A stretch of 64,000 nucleotides of DNA from JBGAPI01 sp044221335 (GTDB lineage: Bacteria; Pseudomonadota; Gammaproteobacteria; Xanthomonadales; Ahniellaceae): positions 220,724 through 284,723 of the forward strand of contig JBGAPI010000001.1 in NCBI GenBank assembly GCA_044221335.1. Direction: 5' to 3'. The position numbers and the translations under genes are program-made. A model generated the notes under the pieces. It worked only from the letters and a program-made list of their open reading frames with translations, had not been told where the DNA came from and ran no database searches. This document shows positions 9,470 through 18,552 of this stretch, one piece after another (positions within the stretch are counted from its first letter, which is position 1; each line of letters begins with the position of its first letter).

Positions 9470-11320
9470 ATGCGCTGGCTTTGTGCTTCCGTGGCTGCGT
9501 TGTTGGTGTCGAGCGCGGCTTCCGCCGCGGTCAAGGTCAACGCGAACATCTCCATCAATTCGACGCCGCAGACGGTCAATTGTACCGATGCGCGCGCGAT
9601 CGTCCGTTCCTTGCCCACCAGCGGCCTTCCGACCGGGCAGTTCAGCTTCACCTGCAACACCAGCGGCATCCGCTACGTCTGCGAACCGGCCCAGCCGATC
9701 AACTACAGCCTGCCGACGCTGACGATCGACGTCGCGACCGGCAACGGCGCGTCGCCGTGCGCCAACGGCAGCGCGACCGGCATCATCGTCGACGCCACCA
9801 TCGGCGGCAGCCAGGCGATCTGCCCGGCGGCCAGTGCGATCACCTACCAGCCGTCGAACAACCAGTTCAGCTACAGCTGCGGCGGCGTGCCGTCGAGCTG
9901 CTTCCCGACCCAGCCGACCGTCTACGACCTCGCCAACCGCCGGATCACCGTGGTCTGCGGTCTCGCGAATCCGAGCGGCACCGGCTCCGCCACGCCGACC
10001 ACCATCGGCCGCGGCGACACCGTGCTGATCAGGGTCACTGCGGTTCCCGGCAGCAACCCGACCAGCACCAACCTGCAGGTCAGTGCCAACCTCACCGGCA
10101 TCGACGCCGCGTCCAACCAGCCGCTGTACGACGACGGCAGCCACGGCGACGTGACCGCCGGCGACAAGGTGTTCTCCTTCCTCGCGACGGTCGGCAACAA
10201 CGCCACCAACGGTGCGAAGAGCCTGCCGATCAGCATCAGCGACGGCCAGGCCCGGGTCGGCACCACCACGATCCCGGTCACCGTGCTTGCCCCGACCGAT
10301 CCGACCGCCAACGGCAGCTCCAGCCCGGCCAGCATCGCGCCGACCGGCACGACGCTGCTGACCGTGACCCCGGTGCCGGGCGCCAATCCGGTCAGCAGTG
10401 GCTTCACGGTGCAGGTCGACCTGTCGTCGATCGGCGGCAGCGCGTCCCAGCCCTTCTACGATGACGGCAGCCACGGCGACAACACCCCGGGCGACGGCGT
10501 GTTCAGCTTCTTCGACACCACCCCGTTCAACATCACGCCGGGCACGAAGTCGCTGCCGGTGACCGTCACCGATGCGCAGTCGCGGACGGGCGGCGGCAAC
10601 ATCCCGCTGACCGTGCTGACCCCGACCAACCCGGTCGGCGTCAGCCTCTTCGCCCCGGACAACGTCGGCACCACCGGCACCACCGTGCTCGAGGTGTGGG
10701 CGGTCGGCGGCAAGCTGCCGAACAGCACCGGCCTCGGCGTCACCGCGGACCTGACCCTGGTCGGCGGCAACAGCGGCGTCGCGCTTCTCGACGACGGCCT
10801 CGGCGCCGACGTGACCGCGGGCGACGGCATCTACTCGGCCTCGGTCAACGTCACCGCGCTGCTGCCGGCGAAGTACACCGTGCCGATCACGGTGTCCGAC
10901 GCGCAGGGCCGCTCGAACGCTTCCGCGATCACGGCCGACCTCTACGTGCTGGCGACGGGCGCGATGAGCGCCAGCGGCATCGCCACTCCGAATCCGTCGA
11001 GCCCGAGCGCGACCACCCTGCTCGCGGTGACGGTGGTGCCGCCGCAGTCGCCGGCACAGAGCACCGGCGTGATCGTGCAGGTCGACCTGACCAGCCTCGG
11101 CGGCGCGTCCAACGCGCCGATGTACGACGACGGCACCCACGGCGACGTCACGGCCGGCGACGGCGTGTTCTCGCTGTCGGCGACGGTCCCCGCCAACGCC
11201 ACCCCGGGCACGAAGAAGCTGTCGGTGCTGGTGCTCGACGACCAGTTCCACGTCGCCCGCACCGCGTTCGGCCTCGAGGTCCGGGGCAACGCGCTGTTCA
11301 GCGACAGCTTCGACGACTGA
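9470..11320 (+). CDS. Secreted choice-of-anchor-X repeat protein with DSFDD tail
   Basis: 616 residues. A signal peptide (MRWLCASVAALLVSSAASAA) is followed by a cysteine-bearing N-terminal region (to about residue 160) and then four tandem repeats of about 95-110 residues. Each contains a motif of the form YDDGSHGDVTAGDKVFSF, with variants YDDGSHGDNTPGDGVFSF, LDDGLGADVTAGDGIYS and YDDGTHGDVTAGDGVFSL. This block is what I know from proteins annotated as choice-of-anchor X; it is probably an immunoglobulin-like fold with an acidic, possibly Ca2+-binding loop. The protein ends ALFSDSFDD, a variant of the tail shared by other secreted proteins in the window. Likely exported to the envelope or medium; function unknown. 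Confidence 0.75.
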   Translation: MRWLCASVAALLVSSAASAAVKVNANISINSTPQTVNCTDARAIVRSLPTSGLPTGQFSFTCNTSGIRYVCEPAQPINYSLPTLTIDVATGNGASPCANGSATGIIVDATIGGSQAICPAASAITYQPSNNQFSYSCGGVPSSCFPTQPTVYDLANRRITVVCGLANPSGTGSATPTTIGRGDTVLIRVTAVPGSNPTSTNLQVSANLTGIDAASNQPLYDDGSHGDVTAGDKVFSFLATVGNNATNGAKSLPISISDGQARVGTTTIPVTVLAPTDPTANGSSSPASIAPTGTTLLTVTPVPGANPVSSGFTVQVDLSSIGGSASQPFYDDGSHGDNTPGDGVFSFFDTTPFNITPGTKSLPVTVTDAQSRTGGGNIPLTVLTPTNPVGVSLFAPDNVGTTGTTVLEVWAVGGKLPNSTGLGVTADLTLVGGNSGVALLDDGLGADVTAGDGIYSASVNVTALLPAKYTVPITVSDAQGRSNASAITADLYVLATGAMSASGIATPNPSSPSATTLLAVTVVPPQSPAQSTGVIVQVDLTSLGGASNAPMYDDGTHGDVTAGDGVFSLSATVPANATPGTKKLSVLVLDDQFHVARTAFGLEVRGNALFSDSFDD

Positions 11321-11405
11321 GCCGCCTGCCGCGCAATCGGCAGCACTGTCCGAGCCTCCCGCACTTCCAACCGCTGCCGCGGTCGTCAGCAGACGAAGCG
11401 GCTGT

Positions 11406-11433
11406 GCCCGCCCCCGCAGGAACAGGGGCGGGC
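11406..11433. terminator. GC hairpin downstream of the repeat-protein gene
   Basis: Perfect 9-bp arms GCCCGCCCC and GGGGCGGGC around a 10-nt loop, 86 bp after the stop at 11320. No T-tract follows, so intrinsic termination is uncertain. Confidence 0.4.
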
Positions 11434-11522
11434 CGGTGAGCAGCACCGGGCCAGGGCTGTGGGAGCAATCCACCGTGTTCGAAGCCCGAGGGACGTGAGT
11501 CCCGAATGCGAGGCCTCGACGG

Positions 11523-11591
11523 TCGCAGCTCACGCTGCTCCGACATCGCGACTCGCGTCGCTCCCAGTTCGCGGCTCACGCCGCTCCTACA
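11523..11591 (-). repeat. Three tandem 23-bp REP-like hairpin units with covarying stems
   Basis: Three contiguous 23-bp units of the form TCGC-N-CTCrCG-N-GCTCC. Their stems are GCAGC/GCTGC, GCGAC/GTCGC and GCGGC/GCCGC, so stem positions change in pairs. Read on the minus strand the last unit is GTAGGAGCGGCGTGAGCCGC, the common REP type of this bacterial group. It supplies the TAG stop (11587-11589) of the protease gene. A further hairpin of the same kind (GGGACGTGAGTCCC) lies just to the left near 11495. Confidence 0.75.
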
Positions 11592-12717
11592 CGTGCCCCG
11601 CCAGCACGTCGGTCTGCGTCTCCGGGGCCGGCACGCAGCCGTAGTCCTTGATCAGGACGTTGTCGTAGCGGTCGGCCTTGCGCACGAAATCGCGTACGCG
11701 GCGGCGCAGCTCGGCGTGGCCGCCCGGGGTGAAGACGTCCGCCACGTGCACCACCAGGTTGAAGCGGATGGTGCTGTCCTGCAGGTCGAAGAAGCACGGC
11801 GCGTGCTTGTCGGACAGCAGGAAGCGGAACAGCTTCTCGAGGCCCTGCTCGCCGGTGCGCGCCAGCGGCGACGAGAAGTTGAGATGCTCGGAGCAGCAGC
11901 ACCAGACCTTGATCGGCGCGCTGCCGGTGTGGAAGGACCAGTACTGCTCGCCGTGGCGTGCCAGCACCGGGTCGATCCCGGCCCCCTTCAGCGCGCCCTC
12001 GACGAAGGCGGCGATCGGCTGCGGGTCCGGCGGCTCGAAGTAGTCGACGATGTCGTGCTGGTGGCCGAGGTCGGTGCCGCAGTCGCTGCAGTAGCGCTGC
12101 GCGGCGACGATCAGCGCGGTGCAGGTCGGGCAGTCGACGCCGAAGGTCACCGGCTGGGCTCGGAAGGCCTCGACGAAGGGGCGCACGTCGGCGACCGGGA
12201 TGCCGAAGCCGACCGCGTCGGCCGATTCCAGCTTGCAGGTGGTGACCCCGATGACGCGCTTGGCGTCGTCCAGCATCGGTCCGCCGGAGTTGCCGGGATT
12301 GATCGCGGCGTCGGTCTGCAGGAAGTACTGGTCGTCGAGCAGCTGCCGCGCGTGGCTGATCACGCCCTCCGTCAGCGACAGCGGCAGCCCGACCGGGAAG
12401 CCGAGGATGTGCACGGTCTGCTTCGGCTTCGGCTCGCCGCCGTCGCCCAGCGGCAGCACCTCGCCGTCCACCGCGCGATCGAGCTCGACGATCGCGAGGT
12501 CGCGATGCGGATCGACTCGCCGCACCCGGCCGAGCAGGCGGCTGCGGTCGCGCATCTCCACCGCGACCTCGCGGTAGGGCGCCACCACGTGGGCGTTGGT
12601 GAGCAGATGCCGCGCGTCGAGCAGGAAACCCGAGCCGGTACCGGAGCCGGTGTAGACCTGATAGACGCCGAGGCGGTCGATCGGGTCGAAGCCGGAGTCG
12701 CTGCTGACCGGAGTCAT
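11587..12717 (-). CDS. Trypsin-like serine protease with zinc ribbon and YbjN-like C-terminal domain
   Basis: 376 residues. A DegP/HtrA-type trypsin fold fills the first 200 residues with an intact triad: His43 (LLTNAHVV), Asp73 (DPHRDLAIVEL) and Ser144 (NPGNSGGPML). There is no signal peptide, so it is probably cytosolic, unlike periplasmic HtrA, and no PDZ domain. Instead a zinc ribbon follows (CPTC, then CSDCG, near 205-230), then an alpha/beta domain (YWSFHTGSAPIKVWC to DNVLIKDYGC) that looks like YbjN or type III chaperone-like proteins. That last assignment is by eye only. It starts 1 nt after the stop of the upstream gene, so the two are coupled and probably work together. The stop codon lies inside a REP element. 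Confidence 0.75.
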   Translation of the reverse strand: MTPVSSDSGFDPIDRLGVYQVYTGSGTGSGFLLDARHLLTNAHVVAPYREVAVEMRDRSRLLGRVRRVDPHRDLAIVELDRAVDGEVLPLGDGGEPKPKQTVHILGFPVGLPLSLTEGVISHARQLLDDQYFLQTDAAINPGNSGGPMLDDAKRVIGVTTCKLESADAVGFGIPVADVRPFVEAFRAQPVTFGVDCPTCTALIVAAQRYCSDCGTDLGHQHDIVDYFEPPDPQPIAAFVEGALKGAGIDPVLARHGEQYWSFHTGSAPIKVWCCCSEHLNFSSPLARTGEQGLEKLFRFLLSDKHAPCFFDLQDSTIRFNLVVHVADVFTPGGHAELRRRVRDFVRKADRYDNVLIKDYGCVPAPETQTDVLAGHV

Positions 12718-12718
12718 C

Positions 12719-13846
12719 TCATCCCCCCGAGGAGTCGTTGCCGAGCTTGCGCAGCAGGCGATGCGCGTTTTCCTGCAGGCGGCTGGCGGCGTCCTGCCAG
12801 CCCTTGCCGGACGCCGCGGCGAGCGCGCGCCGCAGCGCGTTCTCGATGGTCGGCGGCCAGGCGTGGTTGGCGAGCAGGTAGAAGTAGCAGGAGTTGAGCT
12901 CGACGGCGGCCTCGAGCGCCCGTCCCGCCCCGATCAGCTCGCCCAGCACCTGCAGCCGGTTGCCGGCCGAGAAGGTGCCGGTGATGAGCTGCGGCGATCC
13001 GGGCCGGAGTGGGTCGATCGCGTAGTCGCGATGGCCGAGCGAGGCCAGCAGCGCCGTGTCGTCGATCTCGCGCATCTGGCGGACGCAGCGCGCCAGCGCG
13101 GCATCGCGGCGGGTCGGGTTCTGTTCGCGGTCGGTATAGACGTCGGCCGCCTCGTTGAGCTTCACCCGGACCGCGCCGGCCAGCGGCAGCGCGTCGTGCA
13201 CGCGGTACACCGCGATCGCGCCGATCGCGTCGAGCAGGCGCACCGAGCGGCGCCGGCGGGACTCCGCCATCAGCGCGTCGATCTCGCTCCAGTGCCGCTG
13301 CCACAGCGCGACCGCGCGGCGGCGTTCGGCGGGGGTGAGCGGCAGGCCCGGCTCGCGGTCGGGCGTCGCCACGCCGAAGCGCTCGCCGAGCCAGGCGTCG
13401 GTGCGGTCGGCCTCCATCGGCAGGCGCTCCAGCGCCTCGGCGAGCTTCAGCGGATGCATCAGCGCGAGCCGGTCGCGGAATTCCAGCGCCAACACGCCGT
13501 GGGCGAGCCGCGGCTGGTAGATCTGCCCGGTCGAGCTGGTGCGCGACAGGAAGAAGCGCAGCGCCGCGGTGGAGGCGCCGCTGCGGCCGACCGAAGCCAG
13601 CGCGCTGCTCAACACCAGCTCGTCGCCGTCGACCCGGGCATGGATCCGCGCCGAACCCTGGACGAAATGGAAGTCGCGGCGCGCGAGGTCCGGTACCGGC
13701 TGCTGCAGCAGGTACCGGAAGGTTTCGCGCACGGCCGCCAGCACCTTGCCCTGGCCGAACAGCTCGATGGCATGGTCGCGGCGCGCGTGGTCGCGCCGTG
13801 CCAGCGGACGGCGGTGCCGGATCGGCGGTGCGTAGCTCAAGGACAC
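12719..13846 (-). CDS. Unknown protein coupled to the trypsin-like protease; YbjN-like N-terminal half
   Basis: 375 residues, no signal peptide or membrane segment. Residues about 25-160 (RDFHFVQGSARIHARVDGDE, LKLAEALERLPMEADRTDAW) show the alternating strand and helix pattern and acidic helix of YbjN/Tir-chaperone-like domains. The C-terminal half is Arg- and Ala-rich, largely helical, and not recognised. It ends 1 nt before the protease start, in a two-gene operon. Because the protease carries a similar domain, this protein could be its partner, substrate or inhibitor; that is inference. The region upstream to 14020 holds only the divergent start of the phospholipase-D gene. Confidence 0.6.
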   Translation of the reverse strand: MSLSYAPPIRHRRPLARRDHARRDHAIELFGQGKVLAAVRETFRYLLQQPVPDLARRDFHFVQGSARIHARVDGDELVLSSALASVGRSGASTAALRFFLSRTSSTGQIYQPRLAHGVLALEFRDRLALMHPLKLAEALERLPMEADRTDAWLGERFGVATPDREPGLPLTPAERRRAVALWQRHWSEIDALMAESRRRRSVRLLDAIGAIAVYRVHDALPLAGAVRVKLNEAADVYTDREQNPTRRDAALARCVRQMREIDDTALLASLGHRDYAIDPLRPGSPQLITGTFSAGNRLQVLGELIGAGRALEAAVELNSCYFYLLANHAWPPTIENALRRALAAASGKGWQDAASRLQENAHRLLRKLGNDSSGG

Positions 13847-14019
13847 GATGAGGATTCCGACGGCCCCCGGGCTCCGCAGTCTTGCAGCCGGGCGCGGTGC
13901 AGGGCAAGACCGGCGGCGCTAGCGCCGCCGGTCCCGTTCGGGCTGAGGCGAGCGGGTCGTGCTCGCGCAGGCCGACGCGCCTGGTCGATTTCAGGTCGGT
14001 GAGCACCTAGCATCCGGAC

Positions 14020-15087
14020 ATGCCTGATGCTCCCGAATTCCGATTGTTCACCGAAGGCGACGAGCTCTATGCCGCGATGCTGGTCGACATGGCGGCAGCC
14101 GCGACCACGCTTCGGGTCGAGAGCTACATCTTCGCCGACGACGCGGTCGGCCAGCAGTTCATCGACGCCCTCGCCGCCCATGCCGGCAGCGGCCGCAGCG
14201 CGCGGCTCCGGGTCGACGCGGTCGGTTCCGGCGACGTGCTCGCCGACACCAGCATCGCGCGGCTCGCCGAAGCCGGTGTCGAGGTCAACGTGTGCCTGCG
14301 CTGGTCGCCGCGGCGGTTCTGGAAGTTCCAACGCCGCAATCACCGCAAGCTCACGGTGATCGACGACCAGGTCGCCTACGTCGGCGGCTTCAACATCCAC
14401 AAGGAAAACTCGAAGCGGGCATTCGGCGAACGCCGCTGGCGCGACACCCACGTGCGCCTGACCGGGGCCCTCGCCGCGGCCGCTCGCGCGGCCTGGGACG
14501 ACTATGGCCGCCGCCGGGTCTATCAGCCGCCGGCCGACCGCAGTGCGCCCTACCTGCTGCCCAACCGGGGCCTGCGTGGCGCCTGGCAGCTGCACCGGCT
14601 GCTGCGCACGAGGATCCGCGCCGCGCGCAGCCGGGTCTGGCTGACCACGCCCTACTTCGTGCCCGACGAGGCGAGCCAGCGCGCGTTGCGCGCCGCGGCG
14701 CGGCGCGGCGTCGACGTCCGGGTGCTGGTGCCCGCCAAGAGCGACGTGCGGATCGTGCAGTGGGCAGGACGTGCGGCGTACTCCGGCCTGCTCGGGGCCG
14801 GAGTGAAGATCTACGAGTACCAGCCGCGGGTGCTGCACGCGAAGACGATGCTGGTCGACGACGACTTCGCCACCATCGGCACCGCCAATTTCGACTACCG
14901 CAGCTTCTTCATCAACGACGAGATCAACGCGATCTTCCCGGGTCCGGTGGTGGCCGGCGAACTGGCCCGGCTCTTCGAGCAGGACCTCGCCGAGTCGCGC
15001 GCCATCATGCTCACGCCGTGGCCGCTGCGGCCGCTGACGTCGCTGCTGGCGGAGGGCGTGGGCTGGCTCGCCCGCAAGTGGCTGTAG
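14020..15087 (+). CDS. Cardiolipin synthase-like phospholipase D protein (ClsB type)
   Basis: 355 residues with two HKD motifs: NHRKLTVIDDQVAYVGGFN (first) and LHAKTMLVDDDFATIGTANF (second), each with the downstream Gly/Asn-Phe residues of the phospholipase D superfamily. It lacks the two N-terminal membrane helices of ClsA, so it is closest to the ClsB/YbhO type, a peripheral membrane enzyme joining two phospholipids into cardiolipin. The C-terminus (MLTPWPLRPLTSLLAEGVGW) is amphipathic and could touch the membrane. Probably monocistronic. Exact substrates are not determinable from sequence. Confidence 0.85.
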   Translation: MPDAPEFRLFTEGDELYAAMLVDMAAAATTLRVESYIFADDAVGQQFIDALAAHAGSGRSARLRVDAVGSGDVLADTSIARLAEAGVEVNVCLRWSPRRFWKFQRRNHRKLTVIDDQVAYVGGFNIHKENSKRAFGERRWRDTHVRLTGALAAAARAAWDDYGRRRVYQPPADRSAPYLLPNRGLRGAWQLHRLLRTRIRAARSRVWLTTPYFVPDEASQRALRAAARRGVDVRVLVPAKSDVRIVQWAGRAAYSGLLGAGVKIYEYQPRVLHAKTMLVDDDFATIGTANFDYRSFFINDEINAIFPGPVVAGELARLFEQDLAESRAIMLTPWPLRPLTSLLAEGVGWLARKWL

Positions 15088-15167
15088 GACGCGCCCCGCG
15101 CGCCGCCGCGATGCGGTGAGTGCAGTGCCGTGCAGCCGACGCGCCTCGCACGGGCGCAACGCGCGAC

Positions 15168-16043
15168 TTACGCGATGGCCTCCGGTGCCCCGACCAGCGG
15201 CAGCTTCAGGTAGGTCGTGCCGTTGTCCTCCGCCGGCGGCAGGCGACCACCGCGCAGGTTGACCTGCAGCGCCGGCAGCAGCAGCCGCGGCGCCGCGAGA
15301 CCGGCGTCTCGCTGCTCCCGGAACGCGACATAGGCCGCGCGGTCGCGACCGATCAGGTGCTGGTTGCGCTCGCGCTGGGCGGCCACCGTGGTCTCCGCCA
15401 TCGGCTCGCGGCCACCCGGCGGATAATCGTGGCAGAGGAACATCCGGGTCGCGGGGGGGAGCGCCAGCAGGCGCTGCAGCGAGTCGTAGAGACGGCCGGC
15501 GTCGCCGCCGGGGAAGTCGCAGCGCGCGGTGCCGACATCCGGGGCGAACAGGGTATCGCCGACGAACACGGCATCGCCGATCCGGTAGCTGACGCCGTCG
15601 TCGGTGTGGCCCGGCGTGGCCAGCACCTCGATCTCGAGGCGACCGGCGTCGACGCGCTCGCCGTCGGCGAACAGGCGGTCGAACTGCTGGCCGTCCGCGG
15701 GGAAATCGGCACCGAGGTTGAACACGCCGCGGAAGTGGCTCTGGACGGCGGTCACGCCCGCGCCGACGCCGACCCGCGCCCCGGGCAGTTCGGCCCGGAG
15801 ATAGGCCGCTGCGGTCAGGTGATCCGCGTGAACATGTGTTTCGAGGATCCAGCCGACGGCGAGCCGACGCTGGTGGACTTCGGCCAGCAGGGCATCGGCG
15901 AACAGGGTTTCTACCCGACCGCTGGCCGGGTCGAAATCGAGCACGGGATCGATGATCACCGCATCCCTGCTCGATTCGTCGGCGACCAGATAGGCGTAGG
16001 TGCCGGTCGCCGAATGGAAGAAGGGGTTGATGACGAGCGCCAT
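15168..16043 (-). CDS. Metallo-beta-lactamase-fold hydrolase, persulfide dioxygenase/Blh-like
   Basis: 291 residues. Metal ligands: THVHADHL (HxHxDH), His in LATPGHTDDG, Asp in VFVGDTLFAPDVG, and His in FLCHDYPPGG. The GTARCDFPGGDAGRLYDSLQ block after the third motif is characteristic of ETHE1/Blh-type persulfide dioxygenases, which use one Fe(II) to oxidise glutathione persulfide, rather than of glyoxalase II. The N-terminus (NPFFHSATGTYAYLVADESS) fits this subgroup. A role in sulfide detoxification is therefore likely but inferred. It is convergent with the phospholipase-D gene and no sulfurtransferase gene is nearby. Confidence 0.82.
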   Translation of the reverse strand: MALVINPFFHSATGTYAYLVADESSRDAVIIDPVLDFDPASGRVETLFADALLAEVHQRRLAVGWILETHVHADHLTAAAYLRAELPGARVGVGAGVTAVQSHFRGVFNLGADFPADGQQFDRLFADGERVDAGRLEIEVLATPGHTDDGVSYRIGDAVFVGDTLFAPDVGTARCDFPGGDAGRLYDSLQRLLALPPATRMFLCHDYPPGGREPMAETTVAAQRERNQHLIGRDRAAYVAFREQRDAGLAAPRLLLPALQVNLRGGRLPPAEDNGTTYLKLPLVGAPEAIA

Positions 16044-16164
16044 GGGGGACTCCGCGGATGCGCCGATTATGCGCTGCTTCCCGATTGCGTTCGCGTCGGA
16101 GCCGAACGTTAGAATCGTCCGCGTCGCTCGTCTCTAGCCCGGTGACTTACAGGGGGTTGCCGTC

Positions 16165-18552
16165 ATGGCTGTATCCGGAGCGGCGGCGCTTCCGACCGGA
16201 GCGCTGCCGTCGTTGAAGCAGTTGCGCATGGCGCCGCGCCAGCGCGCCTTCCTGGAGGCGTTGCTGGACGCCGCCAGCACGCGTTTCGAGGTCGAGCTCG
16301 GCAACACCCTGACCGAGTTCGAGCAGAGCCTGTTCAAGCTTCCGGGCTCGCCGGGTGTCGACGGGCAGAATCCCCACTACGCCGCGATTCGCGAACTGCG
16401 CCGCGGCCGCGCCGACGTGATCCCGCGTTTCCTGCTGCGGCTCGAAGCGGGACTGGCGCTCGCCATCCAGGGGCAGCCGGCCGCGACCCTGCTCGGTCGG
16501 GTGCTGTCGCGCGCCGACGAGCTCGCCCTGCTGAAGGAGCAGGAGCTCGACGAGCAGCTCGCGCTGAAGGAGATCGCCGCGCGCGCCGAGCTGCGCTGGC
16601 CGCAGCCGATCCACGCGCTCGGCCTCCGCTTCGGCGTGCTCGCCGGCACGCCGCTGCTGGACCCGGTGGAGCTGCCGGTCGGGCCGCAGCAGCTCTGCGA
16701 ATGCCTGCGCTACGCGGTCGTCGCGCTGGAGATCGATGCCGCCCACCGCGGAATCCTGTACCGGATCTTCGACCGCCAGTCGGTCGTCCGGCTGGGCACG
16801 CTGTACGAGGAACTCGAAGCGCTGGCGCAACAGCACCGGCTGCTGCCGCACGCGACCCAGGCCAGCGTGCGCAGCCGCCGTTCCGACTCGGGCGGCGAGC
16901 CGCGCGCCGTCGTCGAGAGTCGTGGCGAGGCGCCGGCCTCCCCGGCCGCCTTGACGGCGGTCCCGGCGTCGCCCCGGGCGCTCGCGCCGGCGGTGCGACC
17001 GATGGCCGGCGACGAGACGGTCGGCGCGCTCTCCGGCTGGCCGACGCCGGTGCTCAAGCCCTATCAGCCCGAACACGGCGGCCCCGGCGACGATCTCGCG
17101 CTGCTGTCCGGCATGCGCCAGCTGCTGGCCGAGCGCCGGCGCCAGCAGGGCCTGGCGCTGCCGGACCAGACGACCAGCAGCGCCGCCCGCAGCGAGGACG
17201 TGCTCGCGGTGCTGGCCAGCATGCAGAGCCGGCCGATCGCGCCGCTGATGATCGGCGGCCGGCTGATGCACCGGAGCCTCGCGCAGGTGAAGCAGGACCT
17301 GCTGAACCAGCTCCGCCCGCTGTCGATGGACGGCCGCGCGCCACGGCTGTCCGACCCGGACGGCGACGTGCTGGACCTGGTCAGCATGCTGTTCGACCAC
17401 CTCGCCCAGAGCTGGCGCCCGGAGAGCGCCCTGCAGCACGCGCTCGCCCGCCTGCAGGTGCCGATGCTCCGGGTCGCGCTGAAGGATCATCGGTTCATCA
17501 CCGAGCGCAACCATCCGGCGCGGCAGTTCCTGAACGGCCTCGCCGAGACCTGCTCGATCTGGTTCGACGACGATGTCGAGGACGACAGTCTCGTCGGCAA
17601 GATGCAGCAGGTGGTCGACCAGGCGGTCAGCGACTACCGGGACGAGCCCGAGCTGTTCGGCCGCCTGCTGACCGAGTTCTCGCAGCACGTGAGCTCGCTC
17701 GCCAAGAAGGCCGATGTCGCCGAGCGTCGCCACGTCGAGGCGGCCCGCGGTCGCGAGCGTCTCGACGTCGCCCGCCGCGAGGCCACCCGCACGATCGCCG
17801 AGGTGCTCGCGGAAGGTCCCTGCTCGACGCTCGCACGGACGCTGCTGGAGCAGGCCTGGGCCGATGTGCTGGCGCTGTCGCTGATGCGGGGCACCCTGGA
17901 GGACGCCGGCTTCCAGCGTCGCCTGCGGATCGCGCGGCTGGTGCGCGAGCGCCTCGTCGATGGCGCCGGCGGCGGGGCCTTGGCCGGCGAGCCTGACGCG
18001 GCGCAGCTGCGCCAGGATCTGGAGACCGGACTCGCGCAGGTCGGCTACCACGCCGACGAGGTCGTCGCACTGGCGCGGCACCTGTTCGATGGCGGGATGC
18101 CGGTCGCAGTCGACCGCAGCGGCGAGGCCGACCTGACCCAGCGGCTGCGCGAACATTCGCGCCTCGGCGAGACCGCCGCGCCCGCGGCCGCGGTCGAGGG
18201 CGAATTCAGCGCCACCATCGCCCGGCTGCCGGAGGCACAGCGTGGCTGGGCGGAGCGGCTGGTCGCCCTGCCCTTCGGCGTCTGGTTCGAATTCACCGGC
18301 GAGCGCGGCCTCAAGCTGCGCCGCAAGCTGGTCTGGTACAGCACGTTCACCGGCCATGCGATCCTGGTCAACCAGCGTGGCGCCAAGTCCCTCGAGATGC
18401 GGCTCGACGCGCTCGCCGCCGATCTCGCCCAGGGCCGGGCGGTGCTGATCGAGGCCTACAAGGAAAGCCTGATCGACCGCATCTGGTCGCGGGTGGTGTC
18501 GACCCTGCGCTCCTGGGTCGGCAAGGACGAACCGCAAGGAACCGAGAAATGA
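16165..18552 (+). CDS. DUF1631 family protein
   Basis: 795 residues. The sequence fits the DUF1631 family from SLKQLRMAPRQRAFLEALLD through LLSGMRQLLAERRRQQGLAL to a C-terminal region (LPFGVWFEFTGERGLKLRRK, then STFTGHAILVNQRGAK) that resembles a PilZ-like beta barrel. It is largely helical with no signal peptide. Such proteins are sometimes mislabelled thymidine phosphorylase; no such motif is present. The gene overlaps the start of a PilZ gene by ATGA, so the two are translationally coupled. A role in cyclic-di-GMP response is plausible from that pairing but not shown. A TAGAAT hexamer at about 16110 could be its -10 box. Confidence 0.8.
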   Translation: MAVSGAAALPTGALPSLKQLRMAPRQRAFLEALLDAASTRFEVELGNTLTEFEQSLFKLPGSPGVDGQNPHYAAIRELRRGRADVIPRFLLRLEAGLALAIQGQPAATLLGRVLSRADELALLKEQELDEQLALKEIAARAELRWPQPIHALGLRFGVLAGTPLLDPVELPVGPQQLCECLRYAVVALEIDAAHRGILYRIFDRQSVVRLGTLYEELEALAQQHRLLPHATQASVRSRRSDSGGEPRAVVESRGEAPASPAALTAVPASPRALAPAVRPMAGDETVGALSGWPTPVLKPYQPEHGGPGDDLALLSGMRQLLAERRRQQGLALPDQTTSSAARSEDVLAVLASMQSRPIAPLMIGGRLMHRSLAQVKQDLLNQLRPLSMDGRAPRLSDPDGDVLDLVSMLFDHLAQSWRPESALQHALARLQVPMLRVALKDHRFITERNHPARQFLNGLAETCSIWFDDDVEDDSLVGKMQQVVDQAVSDYRDEPELFGRLLTEFSQHVSSLAKKADVAERRHVEAARGRERLDVARREATRTIAEVLAEGPCSTLARTLLEQAWADVLALSLMRGTLEDAGFQRRLRIARLVRERLVDGAGGGALAGEPDAAQLRQDLETGLAQVGYHADEVVALARHLFDGGMPVAVDRSGEADLTQRLREHSRLGETAAPAAAVEGEFSATIARLPEAQRGWAERLVALPFGVWFEFTGERGLKLRRKLVWYSTFTGHAILVNQRGAKSLEMRLDALAADLAQGRAVLIEAYKESLIDRIWSRVVSTLRSWVGKDEPQGTEK

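Noticed and set aside
11470..11520. tRNA-like GTTCGAAGCCC stretch
   Set aside because: No acceptor stem or anticodon arm can be formed; it is part of the REP cluster.
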